From Reichenbachiella versicolor (GTDB taxonomy: Bacteria; Bacteroidota; Bacteroidia; Cytophagales; Cyclobacteriaceae): 64,000 nucleotides of DNA. The stretch is taken from the NCBI RefSeq assembly GCF_003171675.1, contig NZ_QFZQ01000002.1, positions 372,001-436,000 of the forward strand, given 5' to 3'. Each line of letters opens with the position of its first letter. Position 1 is the stretch's first letter. The position numbers were made by a program, and so were the translations under genes. Positions 30,841 through 39,402 of this stretch are shown piece by piece. Under the pieces are notes generated by a model. It was not told the DNA's origin. It did not search any database and was given only the letters and a program-made list of their open reading frames with translations.

Positions 30841-30867
30841 AAGTACCTACTTTTTAGTAGGGTACTT
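30841..30867. promoter_or_regulatory. Palindromic operator between NmrA-like and HxlR genes
   Basis: AAGTACC-TACT-TTTT-AGTA-G-GGTACTT is a near-perfect palindrome with one unpaired G. It lies 31 bases before the HxlR start codon and 55 bases before the divergent gene. HxlR dimers bind such sites, so it probably controls both genes. A partly matching half-site (CCCTACTTTTAGAAAG) precedes it. Confidence 0.65.
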
Positions 30868-30897
30868 ACTTGAAAGTAACTAATATTGAAAATCAGG

Positions 30898-31248
30898 ATG
30901 AAAGAGATGAAAAAAGTTGAAAAAAAATTTCAAGACTGCCCTGTTAGTCACGCACTTGGGATCATAGGCGGCAAATGGAGCTTGCTGATCATAAAAGAAA
31001 TCGGACTTGAAAAAAGGAGATTTGGAGAGCTTAAACGACTGATCCCGGAAATAAGCGAGAAAATGCTCATTCAAGAGTTGAAGTCACTGGTGAATTTTGG
31101 TATTTTGAATCGCAAAGCATTCAAAGATATTCCTCCAAAAGTTGAATATTCATTGACCAAAAGAGGAGAATCTGTATTACCAATAATCGCTCAAATCAAA
31201 GCCTTTGGAACCGAAATAATGACTAAAAATATTAATAAAGAAATGTAA
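30898..31248 (+). CDS. HxlR-family transcriptional regulator
   Basis: A 116-residue winged-helix regulator. DCPVSHALGIIGGKWSLLII is the classic HxlR opening, with the Cys used for redox or electrophile sensing in several members. RRFGELKRLIPEISEKMLIQ is the recognition region and VEYSLTKRGESVLPII the wing and following helix. I chose the ATG at 30898; a TTG at 30886 and an ATG at 30907 are also in frame. It is divergent from the NmrA-like gene and probably represses it. Confidence 0.92.
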   Translation: MKEMKKVEKKFQDCPVSHALGIIGGKWSLLIIKEIGLEKRRFGELKRLIPEISEKMLIQELKSLVNFGILNRKAFKDIPPKVEYSLTKRGESVLPIIAQIKAFGTEIMTKNINKEM

Positions 31249-31473
31249 GGTTTGGGAAGAAAGAAGGAGAATAAATTCCTTTGATTCTATCTAACCTTAA
31301 AACCTGTAATGAAGACTTTTAAGCATCCTGATAAAGTACAGTTAGGATTAACGAGCAACATTGTAAACTCATATCAGTGGCAATGTAAACCTATCAACTT
31401 CTTTCAGCTCTCTCAGAACACATCAAATCTTGTTATAAGCTCAGAGGAGATCAAAGGATGCAATTGGATATGT

Positions 31474-31700
31474 AAGGTGTACTCTTGGACACATAGAGTA
31501 TGCTTTTAGGAATATAAGGTGCGGTATTAGACTTGACAATTACGCTCTAGGGTGTGTAAAGTATTATCTAGGTAGATTGAAGTGTGCTAAAAGGAAAGCG
31601 TAGTAGGCTTTGGGGAACATGAAGTATACTCTTGGGAGGTTAAACTGTGCTTTTGGAAATCTTAAGTGTGGTCTTGGGAGTCCGGTTTGAGCAGATTCTA
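31474..31700 (+). repeat. Array 1: eleven degenerate units with exact 21-bp spacing
   Basis: Degenerate copies of AAGTGTGCTCTTGGGA begin at 31474, 31495, 31516, 31537, 31558, 31579, 31600, 31621, 31642, 31663 and 31684, each 21 bp apart. The core GTGTGCT/GTATACT and the following TTGG are best kept; the rest drifts. All copies point the same way. The frame is broken by stops, so it is not coding. It is followed directly by array 2. Confidence 0.75.
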
Positions 31701-31747
31701 TTTCAGAAACGGTCAGAAAACCGCCATTCACTATAATTCTGTCCGTA

Positions 31748-31950
31748 TTCGCTAAAAAAAATGGCTCTACGCACTTTTTGAAGGGGTGTTCGCTGTTTTA
31801 GAAGGCCCATTCGCACTTTTTTATAGCCATTCGCATGCGAATACCCCTTCAAAATCAGCGAATGGCACTCAAAAAACCGCGAATGGCCCCTGAAAATGTG
31901 CGAATGACCACAGAAAATCTCCGTAGACTCATTTTTTTCAGCGAATGGTC
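31748..31950. repeat. Array 2: GCGAATG units, 20-21 bp spacing, orientation flips in the centre
   Basis: TTCGC-type cores start at 31748, 31768 (degenerate), 31789, 31810 and 31830. Inverse GCGAA cores start at 31837, 31858, 31879, 31900, 31921 (degenerate) and 31941. The flip occurs at the palindrome CATTCGCATGCGAATAC (about 31828-31844). Linkers are variable and rich in A or T runs. Nothing gene-like is convincing in 31249-32156. Confidence 0.78.
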
Positions 31951-32156
31951 ATTTTTTCTGGGATTTTGTGACTCAATAAGGGTGAGTTGTCATTTTTTGA
32001 GGGGATTGGTGTCCGATGATTGTTATACGCCTCTTAAATACCTTTTTATAATTTCAATATATATGCGCACGTCATATATAGTAGTTTGTGATTGGCTGTT
32101 TAAGATTTTAGTATTGTATATCCTTCCGAGTACCGCATATTTTCAATTAGCTAATC

Positions 32157-32627
32157 ATGATACAAACAAATCCTATTACGCTTTCGAAAGAACAGTTTTT
32201 CAAATTATTGTTAGTTAGGTATATCAAACAAAAATGGTGGTTATTAACAATCATGCTCATATTCGTTGTCTCAATAGCTTCACAAGACGTTCTGGAAAGA
32301 ACTGATTTCATATTTCTTGCCATGTTCATCTCTTACCCTTTACTAATAGTTTTTCAGCTCTGGCGATGGGTCAACTCAGATGAAAACAAAGCCTTTTTAA
32401 CTGAAAGAATTTACTGCGTGAATGATAGTCTGATTACTGGTAAGACTGACGAAAATAACTTTTCAACAGTAGAAAAAAACAATCTAATTAAATCTGAAAT
32501 CATTCTAGGCACCTACCTACTGTACATAACTAAGAATCAATTCTTCTACTTACCATTCAGTTCATTTCAATCTGAAGAAGACAGAATCTGGTTCGAGAAT
32601 AACTATATCAGTAGAAGAACAAATTAA
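32157..32627 (+). CDS. YcxB-like small membrane protein
   Basis: A 156-residue protein with two membrane helices (WWLLTIMLIFVVSIAS and FIFLAMFISYPLLIVFQLW) followed by a cytoplasmic beta-rich domain. The ending LLYITKNQFFYLPFSSFQSE and EDRIWFENNY matches the YcxB-like C-terminal pattern. The function of this family is unknown. It stands alone on the + strand after the two repeat arrays. Confidence 0.6.
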   Translation: MIQTNPITLSKEQFFKLLLVRYIKQKWWLLTIMLIFVVSIASQDVLERTDFIFLAMFISYPLLIVFQLWRWVNSDENKAFLTERIYCVNDSLITGKTDENNFSTVEKNNLIKSEIILGTYLLYITKNQFFYLPFSSFQSEEDRIWFENNYISRRTN

Positions 32628-32774
32628 GATTGAATCTGATACTCTAATATTTATGGATAAGGCATTCCATATTGAACAGCAATTCTTCAATACATATGCA
32701 ATAAAAATCTACCTACATTAGAAAAATTTCTAATTCACTAAATTGTTCGTCTAACAAAAATCATATTCAAAACA

Positions 32775-33479
32775 ATGAAAGTACTAGGTTTGATCGGAGG
32801 AATAAGCTGGGTTTCTACAGTTGATTATTATACCCAAATAAACAAAGGGATAAATGAAAAGCTAGGAGGATTAAACTACGCAGAGTGCATTGTTTATTCG
32901 TTTAATTTTCAAGAAATCAAGAATAATAATGACACTAACGATTGGGATTCTACATTAGAGATGGTTGTTTCAGCTTCTAAAAAACTGGAACAAAGTGGTG
33001 CAAAAGGAATTGTTCTATGCGCAAATACAATGCACTTCATCGCTGATAAAATTCAAGAAAGAATCAATATCCCTCTTATTCACATAGCTACGGCAACTGC
33101 GCTGGAAGTAAAGAAAAAGGGTATAAAAAAGGTGGCTCTCTTGGGGACAAAGTTCACTATGGATTATGACTTCTTTAAGTCCAAACTCAGCGAACAGGGG
33201 ATCGAAACGATTATTCCTCAAAATGAATCTGATAAAGAATTCGTCCACGATACAATATTTAACGAATTGGGCAGAGGGATCATTACTCAAGAGACTAAGG
33301 CTAGATATTTGGACATTATAGGAGAACTGAAGAATAGCGGTGCAGAGGGATTTATTGCTGGCTGTACAGAAATACCATTGGTTGTCAAGGAAAGCGACCT
33401 AGACATACCGTATTTTGACACTGCTTTTATTCATGCAAAAGCTGCAGTTGAATTTGCTGTTTCAGAAGAAAATAAATAA
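32775..33479 (+). CDS. Aspartate/glutamate racemase family amino-acid racemase
   Basis: A 234-residue cofactor-independent racemase. The start MKVLGLIGGISWVSTVDYY and the two catalytic cysteines in VLCANTMHFIAD and AGCTEIPLVV are diagnostic. Such RacX/YgeA-like enzymes interconvert L- and D-amino acids by a two-base thiol mechanism in the cytoplasm. The substrate cannot be read from sequence. The LysE-type exporter gene follows after 122 bases, so a racemase-exporter link is possible. Confidence 0.9.
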   Translation: MKVLGLIGGISWVSTVDYYTQINKGINEKLGGLNYAECIVYSFNFQEIKNNNDTNDWDSTLEMVVSASKKLEQSGAKGIVLCANTMHFIADKIQERINIPLIHIATATALEVKKKGIKKVALLGTKFTMDYDFFKSKLSEQGIETIIPQNESDKEFVHDTIFNELGRGIITQETKARYLDIIGELKNSGAEGFIAGCTEIPLVVKESDLDIPYFDTAFIHAKAAVEFAVSEENK

Positions 33480-33601
33480 CTAGCTAAAACACTCCTTTTT
33501 AGCTTGAACAGTTTAAAAAGGTAAAAACAAAAACCAATGCAAAACCGAAAGGTTCGCGCTTGGAATCATTCACTACACTCATTTAAAAACACTTTTGAAA
33601 T

Positions 33602-34273
33602 ATGCACTTCGTAATACCAGAATTTGAAAATATTTTATTCTTCATGATCTCCGCATCCATGTTAATCATTATTCCTGGACCTGCTGTTCTGTATATCATG
33701 ATGAAGAGCATGGAACATGGATATAAGGCAGGATTCGTATCTGTGCTTGGAATAGGCGCTGGCGCAATGGTCCATGTAGTAGCTGCGGGCATCGGAATAT
33801 CTGCGCTATTAGTTGCTTCGTCCTATGCTTTTTTAGTACTCAAATACTTAGGAGCAATTTATCTGATTTACTTAGGCGTAAAGAAATTATTTGATAAGAA
33901 TACTTCTGAGAGCATAGAAATAGGTAAGAGTGAAAAAAGGTTGGGTAAGATTTTTTCCGAGGGATTAATCGTCAATGTACTCAACCCTAAAACTGCCATC
34001 TTCTTCTTAGCTTTTCTACCTCAGTTCATCAGCCCAGAAAAGGGTGGCACAGTGTTTCAAATTGTATTCTTAGGGTTATTATTTACAGTCATTGCACTGC
34101 TTAGTGACTCTATCTATGTCTTAGCATCGGCCAAAATCACTCAATTGATAAAAGGAAATAAAAAATACTTTAGTATTCAAAATCGAGTGATGGCATCCAT
34201 CTACATTCTTCTTGGAATTCTTACACTAGCTGTAGATCGTCCTAACAGTAATACGCCTAGCGTAAGCAAATGA
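33602..34273 (+). CDS. LysE/RhtB-family amino-acid exporter
   Basis: A 223-residue inner-membrane protein with about six membrane helices. The N-terminal SASMLIIIPGPAVLYIMMKS and the following GFVSVLGIGAGAMVHVVAAG match the LysE/RhtB signature, as does LIVNVLNPKTAIFFLAFLPQ in the middle. It exports amino acids or similar small metabolites. Its last codons overlap the start of the next gene as ATGA, so the two are translationally coupled. Confidence 0.92.
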   Translation: MHFVIPEFENILFFMISASMLIIIPGPAVLYIMMKSMEHGYKAGFVSVLGIGAGAMVHVVAAGIGISALLVASSYAFLVLKYLGAIYLIYLGVKKLFDKNTSESIEIGKSEKRLGKIFSEGLIVNVLNPKTAIFFLAFLPQFISPEKGGTVFQIVFLGLLFTVIALLSDSIYVLASAKITQLIKGNKKYFSIQNRVMASIYILLGILTLAVDRPNSNTPSVSK

Positions 34274-34887
34274 AAGAACTCTGCTTATTAATTACGCACA
34301 TCCTGCTATTATTTGGCGGTTCTGAGACTCTGTCGAACAATATGATCGAGAGTAATGAAACGATCAAATATCGACTGGTCCTAGAAGCTTCAAAAGATCT
34401 ACTGGAAGATCCTAAATTGGAGAAGCTAGAATTACCAAGTATAGGAGTTTTCGAACTTGACCAAATGAAAATGGATAGTTTGAATTCATATGGTGAAGGT
34501 GATTGTTGGGGGTATATTTCTAGGTACTCACTGGATGATATGAGTATTGCTATAGATTCTGCTTCATGTGGGATATATGGATACAGCTATAAATACTATG
34601 TATTAGACCCTGATGGTTTGATCTCTAAGGTGTATGAAAAAAAGTCAGACCCCATCATGGATTATAACACGAATAATCATGTCTACATCAATAAGGAATT
34701 AGTAATTGATTTTGAAAAAGAGCCTGCTCTCTTCAAAGTCAGGATTGATACTACAGATGTAGTTGAATATAAAAATAGTAACATTCAAAAAGAGTTTACA
34801 ACAGAAAATTTGACAGACGCTACTAAGTGGTACAAATACTTTGAGGAGGAATATCGATATGCCTGGATTTATAAATCTGAGGAGTAA
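34270..34887 (+). CDS. Hypothetical exported protein, 205 aa
   Basis: I do not recognise this family. A short hydrophobic start (MKELCLLITHILLLFGGSET) suggests a signal peptide. The rest is acidic and beta-rich with two cysteines (GEGDCWGYISRYSL, IDSASCGIYGYSYKY) that could form a disulfide in the periplasm. It overlaps the exporter gene by 4 bases and is followed by another small gene that starts inside its 3' end. Co-expression is likely; a functional link to export is not shown. Confidence 0.6.
   Translation: MKELCLLITHILLLFGGSETLSNNMIESNETIKYRLVLEASKDLLEDPKLEKLELPSIGVFELDQMKMDSLNSYGEGDCWGYISRYSLDDMSIAIDSASCGIYGYSYKYYVLDPDGLISKVYEKKSDPIMDYNTNNHVYINKELVIDFEKEPALFKVRIDTTDVVEYKNSNIQKEFTTENLTDATKWYKYFEEEYRYAWIYKSEE
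34844..34849 (+). promoter_or_regulatory. Strong ribosome binding site AGGAGG
   Basis: A full AGGAGG lies 9 bases before the ATG at 34859. Such sites are rare in this window, and it fixes the start of the following gene at 34859 rather than the TTG at 34841. It lies inside the coding region of the gene before. Confidence 0.75.
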
Positions 34888-35509
34888 AAAGGTCCGAAAC
34901 CACTCGAATAGCAACAAAAAGAAATTGACTGCAAGAACAGAGATATCAATAATGGGGATATTTGCTCACCGACTATACTTTAAAAATGGGTTTCCTAAAG
35001 TCAGATTAGTTCAAGAGAAGTTCTTAGAGATTACAGGTCTAGAATTGAGTTTCATAGTTGATGTCCATCTAAATGAAATCACCACTAAAAAAAGTGAAAT
35101 CGCGAGTTCAATGAGTCAAAGTGTAAAAGAACGTGATCGCATATTTAGTCCTGATTTTCAAGGTGATCAAATGGAGGCTCAAAAGGATTTAACGTCTATC
35201 GGACGACCTTATTTTTATTGCTTTCCTTTTGACGAAATTCTACTTGACGAGTACCCTGAAGAAACTTCGTTTTACCTCGAATGCAATCTTTCTACTAATA
35301 GCATGTACTTCTTTGAAGCACTGATAAAAACAATGCTTGAGTTAGGAGGTAGAACGTATACTTACAATTCTTCATCTAATGACCCCGGCCATGTAATAGA
35401 AGATCATTTAGAAGAATATAATCCCGATAACGAGCACTGGACTAGCATAAAAAAGTGGGAAGAAACGAGTGATATTGAAAGAGCTAAGTTTCAGAATGAA
35501 CTAAAGTAA
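34859..35509 (+). CDS. Hypothetical cytoplasmic protein, 216 aa
   Basis: I do not recognise this family. The protein begins MPGFINLRSKKVRNHSN with a basic, likely disordered start. A mixed alpha/beta body follows with YFKNGFPKVRLVQEKFLEIT, RPYFYCFPFDEILLDEYPEE, and MYFFEALIKTMLELGGRTYT near the C-terminus. No signal peptide or membrane helix is seen. Its start lies 29 bases inside the preceding gene, with a strong ribosome binding site, so translation is coupled to that gene. Confidence 0.6.
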   Translation: MPGFINLRSKKVRNHSNSNKKKLTARTEISIMGIFAHRLYFKNGFPKVRLVQEKFLEITGLELSFIVDVHLNEITTKKSEIASSMSQSVKERDRIFSPDFQGDQMEAQKDLTSIGRPYFYCFPFDEILLDEYPEETSFYLECNLSTNSMYFFEALIKTMLELGGRTYTYNSSSNDPGHVIEDHLEEYNPDNEHWTSIKKWEETSDIERAKFQNELK

Positions 35510-35603
35510 ATCCCATTTTGGGAGAAACAACCATATCGTCTAGTTTCGCCCTTTTTAAGCATTTTAAAATGCAGCATCAGCTTTAGATTAATAATAAAAT
35601 ACA

Positions 35604-36266
35604 ATGAAAATAAGTACACTCTTTTTCCTAATCTCTCAACTAGCATTTTTATCCTCAACAGCTAAAGATCATAAATTGACTCCTTCCAAACATTCTGACA
35701 AGTGGATAAACGGAAACGAATGGAGTATTGAAAGAAATAATGGAATCACAGTTAAATCATACTTTGATAAATATAAATCAGGCAAGTTGATATTTAACTT
35801 AGAGATAGAGAATCAATCTGGTCAGGATTTTAACATTGATCCTGATGAAATATTTTATGTTACTACCAGTTTCGACACGACTCTAATTAGAGAAAACTAT
35901 AAGGATGAAGTAGGCTCTGCAAGGTCTAACAGCATATCTAAACAAAAATTCTTCAATGAAATCTATCAAAAGTATGATACCATAGACATTGAAAAAGCTG
36001 ACAAGTTGATAAAAAACATGAAGTTCTTAACTGGATTAGGTTTTTTATTCGATTCTGATAACTTAGCTATTACTAGAGGCTACAGTAAAATTGACTTTTA
36101 CAAACAAAATCTTCTATTAAAAAATACAATAGAGCCCAATACAACTTTTAGAAGGTTGTTGATTATTGATGGTTCCAGATATTCTGATGAAATAGAAATT
36201 ATTATACCACTTGGTAATGAGACTTTTCGAATTCCATACAAAAAATATAGGACTAACGAAGAATAG
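35604..36266 (+). CDS. Hypothetical exported protein, 220 aa
   Basis: A 220-residue protein with a signal peptide (TLFFLISQLAFLSSTA). The mature part alternates strands and charged loops (LIFNLEIENQSGQDFNIDPD, EIIIPLGNETFRIPYKK), like a small beta-sandwich. I do not recognise a family. It stands 94 bases after the previous gene and 56 before csaA, on the same strand. Confidence 0.6.
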   Translation: MKISTLFFLISQLAFLSSTAKDHKLTPSKHSDKWINGNEWSIERNNGITVKSYFDKYKSGKLIFNLEIENQSGQDFNIDPDEIFYVTTSFDTTLIRENYKDEVGSARSNSISKQKFFNEIYQKYDTIDIEKADKLIKNMKFLTGLGFLFDSDNLAITRGYSKIDFYKQNLLLKNTIEPNTTFRRLLIIDGSRYSDEIEIIIPLGNETFRIPYKKYRTNEE

Positions 36267-36322
36267 CTTATCATATTAGTTGTCGATGCCAATAGACGTT
36301 ACGTTAAAACCGATAGACTATC

Positions 36323-36658
36323 ATGAATGAGATTAATTGGAGTGACTTTTCAAAAATAGAGATGAGAGTCGGAACTATAACTTCTGCTAGTATCTTCAAA
36401 GAGGCTAAAAAGCCAGCATACAAACTAGAAATCGACTTTGGAGAGTATGGAAGGCGAAAAACATCAGCTCAAATAACCAAGCGCTATCAGACTGATGAAA
36501 TAGTAGGTAAGCAAGTAGTTGCAGTCTTGAACTTCCCTCCGAAACAGATAGCCAACATGATGAGTGAGTGTTTGGTTTTAGGCGCAATTGGAGAAGACAA
36601 TGATGTAATCCTTATTAACCCTGATACCAAGATTAAAAATGGATTGAAAATTGGGTGA
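36323..36658 (+). CDS. csaA: tRNA-binding protein CsaA
   Basis: A 111-residue OB-fold protein of standard CsaA length. The start WSDFSKIEMRVGTITSA, GRRKTSAQITKRY in the middle and VVAVLNFPPKQIANMMSECL near the C-terminus match CsaA, which binds tRNA as a dimer and was described as an export-related chaperone in Bacillus. It is followed by a bidirectional terminator. Confidence 0.93.
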   Translation: MNEINWSDFSKIEMRVGTITSASIFKEAKKPAYKLEIDFGEYGRRKTSAQITKRYQTDEIVGKQVVAVLNFPPKQIANMMSECLVLGAIGEDNDVILINPDTKIKNGLKIG

Positions 36659-36712
36659 TACTTTTTAGGAACCTTAGGCGTGTCTTTACAATCTTAATCA
36701 ACCGAATAAACA

Positions 36713-36762
36713 AAAAACCTGATAAGTATCTTTTTTATTACAAAGACACCTATCAGGTTTTT
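36713..36762. terminator. Bidirectional terminator
   Basis: AAAAAACCTGATA and TATCAGGTTTTT form a 12-bp stem with a long loop, with A-run and T-run on the two sides. It separates csaA (+) from the convergent GH3 gene. Confidence 0.85.
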
Positions 36763-36810
36763 CTATTTACTTTCTGGATAGTCTATTTACTATCGTCTGT
36801 AGACAATCAT

Positions 36811-39387
36811 CTATTTAGATTGAGCTACTATCTTATTGATTACGAAAGCGGGCTTATCTCCGGGAGGTATAATCTTGATAGACTTATGCTTTACCTCTCC
36901 TGCTAGTGTTTTTACTCTTAAACGAACTGGCTTTCCATATTCTGGTGGAATAGGAATTTTGATCGCTTGGCTTAGTTGCTTATTGAGAATCGTGTAATTA
37001 GCAATCTCCGCTCCTGCCATAGAGGTCTCTATGATAGCTTCCTTGGTGGCAAACTCGAAGTTTAATTCGGCATCCCAAGTGTTGACATAAAACCCTGGAT
37101 CCACGAAGGTGATCTCATACTCTATCCATGCTAAACCATCATCTTGCTTTTTAGAAGTAGCTGATATTCCAGAATTGTCTGCATACAAGTAATCCCATCC
37201 AAGTTTTCTCTTAGGATCGTTGGCAGCAAAGTATCCTCCTTTCTTACCTCCTACTTTGACTATAGGTAATATTCCTCCTTCTACTTTTACCGTTTTAGTC
37301 TCGAAGATATTTGCACTAGAATTACCTACCATGATTTCGAAAGCGCCCTCTTCTACTTTATATGTATTGGCTATGGTATCATAATATGAGAATGCTTCAT
37401 ATGGCAGTGTGAATTGAACTGGCACAGATTTGCCGGCTGGAACATTTAATCTCTTGAATCCTTTCAATGCTTTTTTCGGTGTCTTTTGAGAAGATTTCAC
37501 GTCTCGTAGGTAGACTTGAACTACTTCATCACCATCAACCGAACCGATATTACTGACCTTGGCTGAGACTACTAAGTTACCTTGCGCATCTACTTTAGTC
37601 TTATCTATTTCTACACCTTCAATTTTAAAATCAGTGTAGCTCAATCCATATCCAAATGGATAGAGTGGCTTACCCTCGAAATACATGTAAGTACGTCCAG
37701 TCTGAACATTATAATCATGGAAATCTGGAAGATCCGAATCAGACTTGAACCAAGTAGCATTCAACTTACCGCCTGGATTTACCTCCCCAAACAATACTTT
37801 AGCTAAGGCATTACCTTGTTCTTGACCATTTGGCCATGCACAGATGATTCCAGGTATATTCTCTTGCTCCCAAGGAATCGCAGTAGGACCGCTAGGAACT
37901 AAAACTAAAATCACGTTCTTATTTACTTTCTGAACAGCTTTGATCAGCTTATGCTGATTGCCCGGAAGAGTAAGTGAGCTTCTATCGGTATTCTCTGTTG
38001 AAGTAGTTTCGTCATTACCGACTACTAAGATCACTTGGTCTGCTTTCTTAGCTATCGAAACTGCTTCTTTGATTTTCGCTTCATCATCTTCGTGTGCCAA
38101 TACTTCACAGCCTTGTGCAAAACTTATCTCTGCATTGGTTGCTTGTTTCAGTCCTGCCAATGGAGACACTTTACTTTTTGGATGTCCTGAATAAATTCCC
38201 ATCCAGCATCGATCTGCGAATGGCCCAATGACTGCCATTTTCTTAATATTCTTCTTCAATGGAAGAACGTCATCATTCTTCAACAGCACTATAGACTGCT
38301 CTGCCGCTCTCAAAGCCAACTGCTTGTGAGCATCACATTCTAATACGCTTCTCGGTATCTCAGAGTAAGGATTCAAAGAAGGGTCATCAAAGTCACCCGT
38401 CATGAACCTCAACCTTAGCAACCTGCGAACAGAAACGTCCAATTCTTCTTCTGTTAATAAACCTTGTTCTATAGCTGGCTTCAAAGCAACTACCATTGGT
38501 GCTTGTCTCACTTTGTTTCTGAAACACTCCTGATCTACACCTGCTTTGATCGCCATAGCGGCAGCCTCAGGTTGAGTTTTAGCATATTTCATTCTTTTTT
38601 CTAGACCTTGTACCGCAGCCCAATCTGCGATAACATAGCCTTTGAACCCCCACTCATCACGAAGTACATCGTTGACTAACCAATCGTGGGCCGAACATGG
38701 AATACCATTCAAGCCATTTAGACCAGTCATGATTCCTGTTGCTTCTTCATCTACGATGCATGTTTTATAGCCTGGAAAGTAATATTCATACAAGTCTTTT
38801 TTATTGACATAAGAATGATTCCATTCACGTCTCTTCTCTACATTATTAGCTACATAATGCTTAACAGTCGTTACAGTTTTCATGTACTTAGGATCATTAC
38901 CCTGCATACCTCTCACATACATTCTTGCCATCTCTGACATCAAGTGTGGGTCTTCACTGTAGCACTCTCCATTTCGCCCCCATCTAGGATCACGAGCCAT
39001 ATTGACTGTAGGAGAAAACATCATTACTTCCTTTTTACCAGAATTTTTTAGAGCTCTGGCTTCATTAGAGATTGCAGTAGCGACATCAAACATCAAATCT
39101 GGATTCCATGTACTTCCCATGGCGATATTTTGGGGAAACTGAGTACAGTTCCATGCGATGATTCCATGAAGTGCCTCTCCATACCATTCGAAATATGGTA
39201 CTCCCAATCTTTCTATTTCAGGAATACGAGACCCGCAGTAGCTGATCTTTTCTTCTAAAGTCATCTTGGATAATAAATCCTCTACACGGTCTTCTACCTT
39301 AGCATTGGGATTCTTCCATGTCTGAGCTGTTACCACATTGCCGAGCAATAGTAGGACAGCTAATATTTGATATAATTTATTTTTCAT
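36811..39387 (-). CDS. GH3 beta-glycosidase, secreted
   Basis: An 858-residue enzyme: signal peptide (ending GNVVTAQ), GH3 TIM barrel, alpha/beta sandwich and fibronectin-like C-terminal domains (SYTDFKIEGVEIDKTKV). The nucleophile is D255 in YVIADWAAV; many GH3 enzymes have Ser before this Asp, here it is Ala. VKHYVANNVEKRREW holds the conserved Lys-His. The last ~140 residues form an extra carbohydrate-binding-like domain (GISATSKKQDDGLAWIEYEI). The start MKNKLYQI at 39387 is preferred over the TTG five codons upstream. It follows GH30 with almost no gap. Beta-glucosidase or beta-xylosidase activity on oligosaccharides is likely. Confidence 0.92.
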   Translation of the reverse strand: MKNKLYQILAVLLLLGNVVTAQTWKNPNAKVEDRVEDLLSKMTLEEKISYCGSRIPEIERLGVPYFEWYGEALHGIIAWNCTQFPQNIAMGSTWNPDLMFDVATAISNEARALKNSGKKEVMMFSPTVNMARDPRWGRNGECYSEDPHLMSEMARMYVRGMQGNDPKYMKTVTTVKHYVANNVEKRREWNHSYVNKKDLYEYYFPGYKTCIVDEEATGIMTGLNGLNGIPCSAHDWLVNDVLRDEWGFKGYVIADWAAVQGLEKRMKYAKTQPEAAAMAIKAGVDQECFRNKVRQAPMVVALKPAIEQGLLTEEELDVSVRRLLRLRFMTGDFDDPSLNPYSEIPRSVLECDAHKQLALRAAEQSIVLLKNDDVLPLKKNIKKMAVIGPFADRCWMGIYSGHPKSKVSPLAGLKQATNAEISFAQGCEVLAHEDDEAKIKEAVSIAKKADQVILVVGNDETTSTENTDRSSLTLPGNQHKLIKAVQKVNKNVILVLVPSGPTAIPWEQENIPGIICAWPNGQEQGNALAKVLFGEVNPGGKLNATWFKSDSDLPDFHDYNVQTGRTYMYFEGKPLYPFGYGLSYTDFKIEGVEIDKTKVDAQGNLVVSAKVSNIGSVDGDEVVQVYLRDVKSSQKTPKKALKGFKRLNVPAGKSVPVQFTLPYEAFSYYDTIANTYKVEEGAFEIMVGNSSANIFETKTVKVEGGILPIVKVGGKKGGYFAANDPKRKLGWDYLYADNSGISATSKKQDDGLAWIEYEITFVDPGFYVNTWDAELNFEFATKEAIIETSMAGAEIANYTILNKQLSQAIKIPIPPEYGKPVRLRVKTLAGEVKHKSIKIIPPGDKPAFVINKIVAQSK

Positions 39388-39402
39388 ACTTAGTCGATTC
39401 AA

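Noticed and set aside
31309-31509. 66-codon frame before array 1
   Set aside because: It ends inside array 1, has no recognisable features and is more likely chance.
31835-32218. Open frame of 127 codons with a repeated Arg-Met pattern
   Set aside because: It is the translation of repeat array 2 and runs into a low-complexity stretch before the gene at 32157. The periodic residues follow from the 21-bp step; no start signal or known domain.
36655-36906. 83-codon frame after csaA
   Set aside because: It crosses the bidirectional terminator and overlaps the end of the GH3 gene on the other strand.
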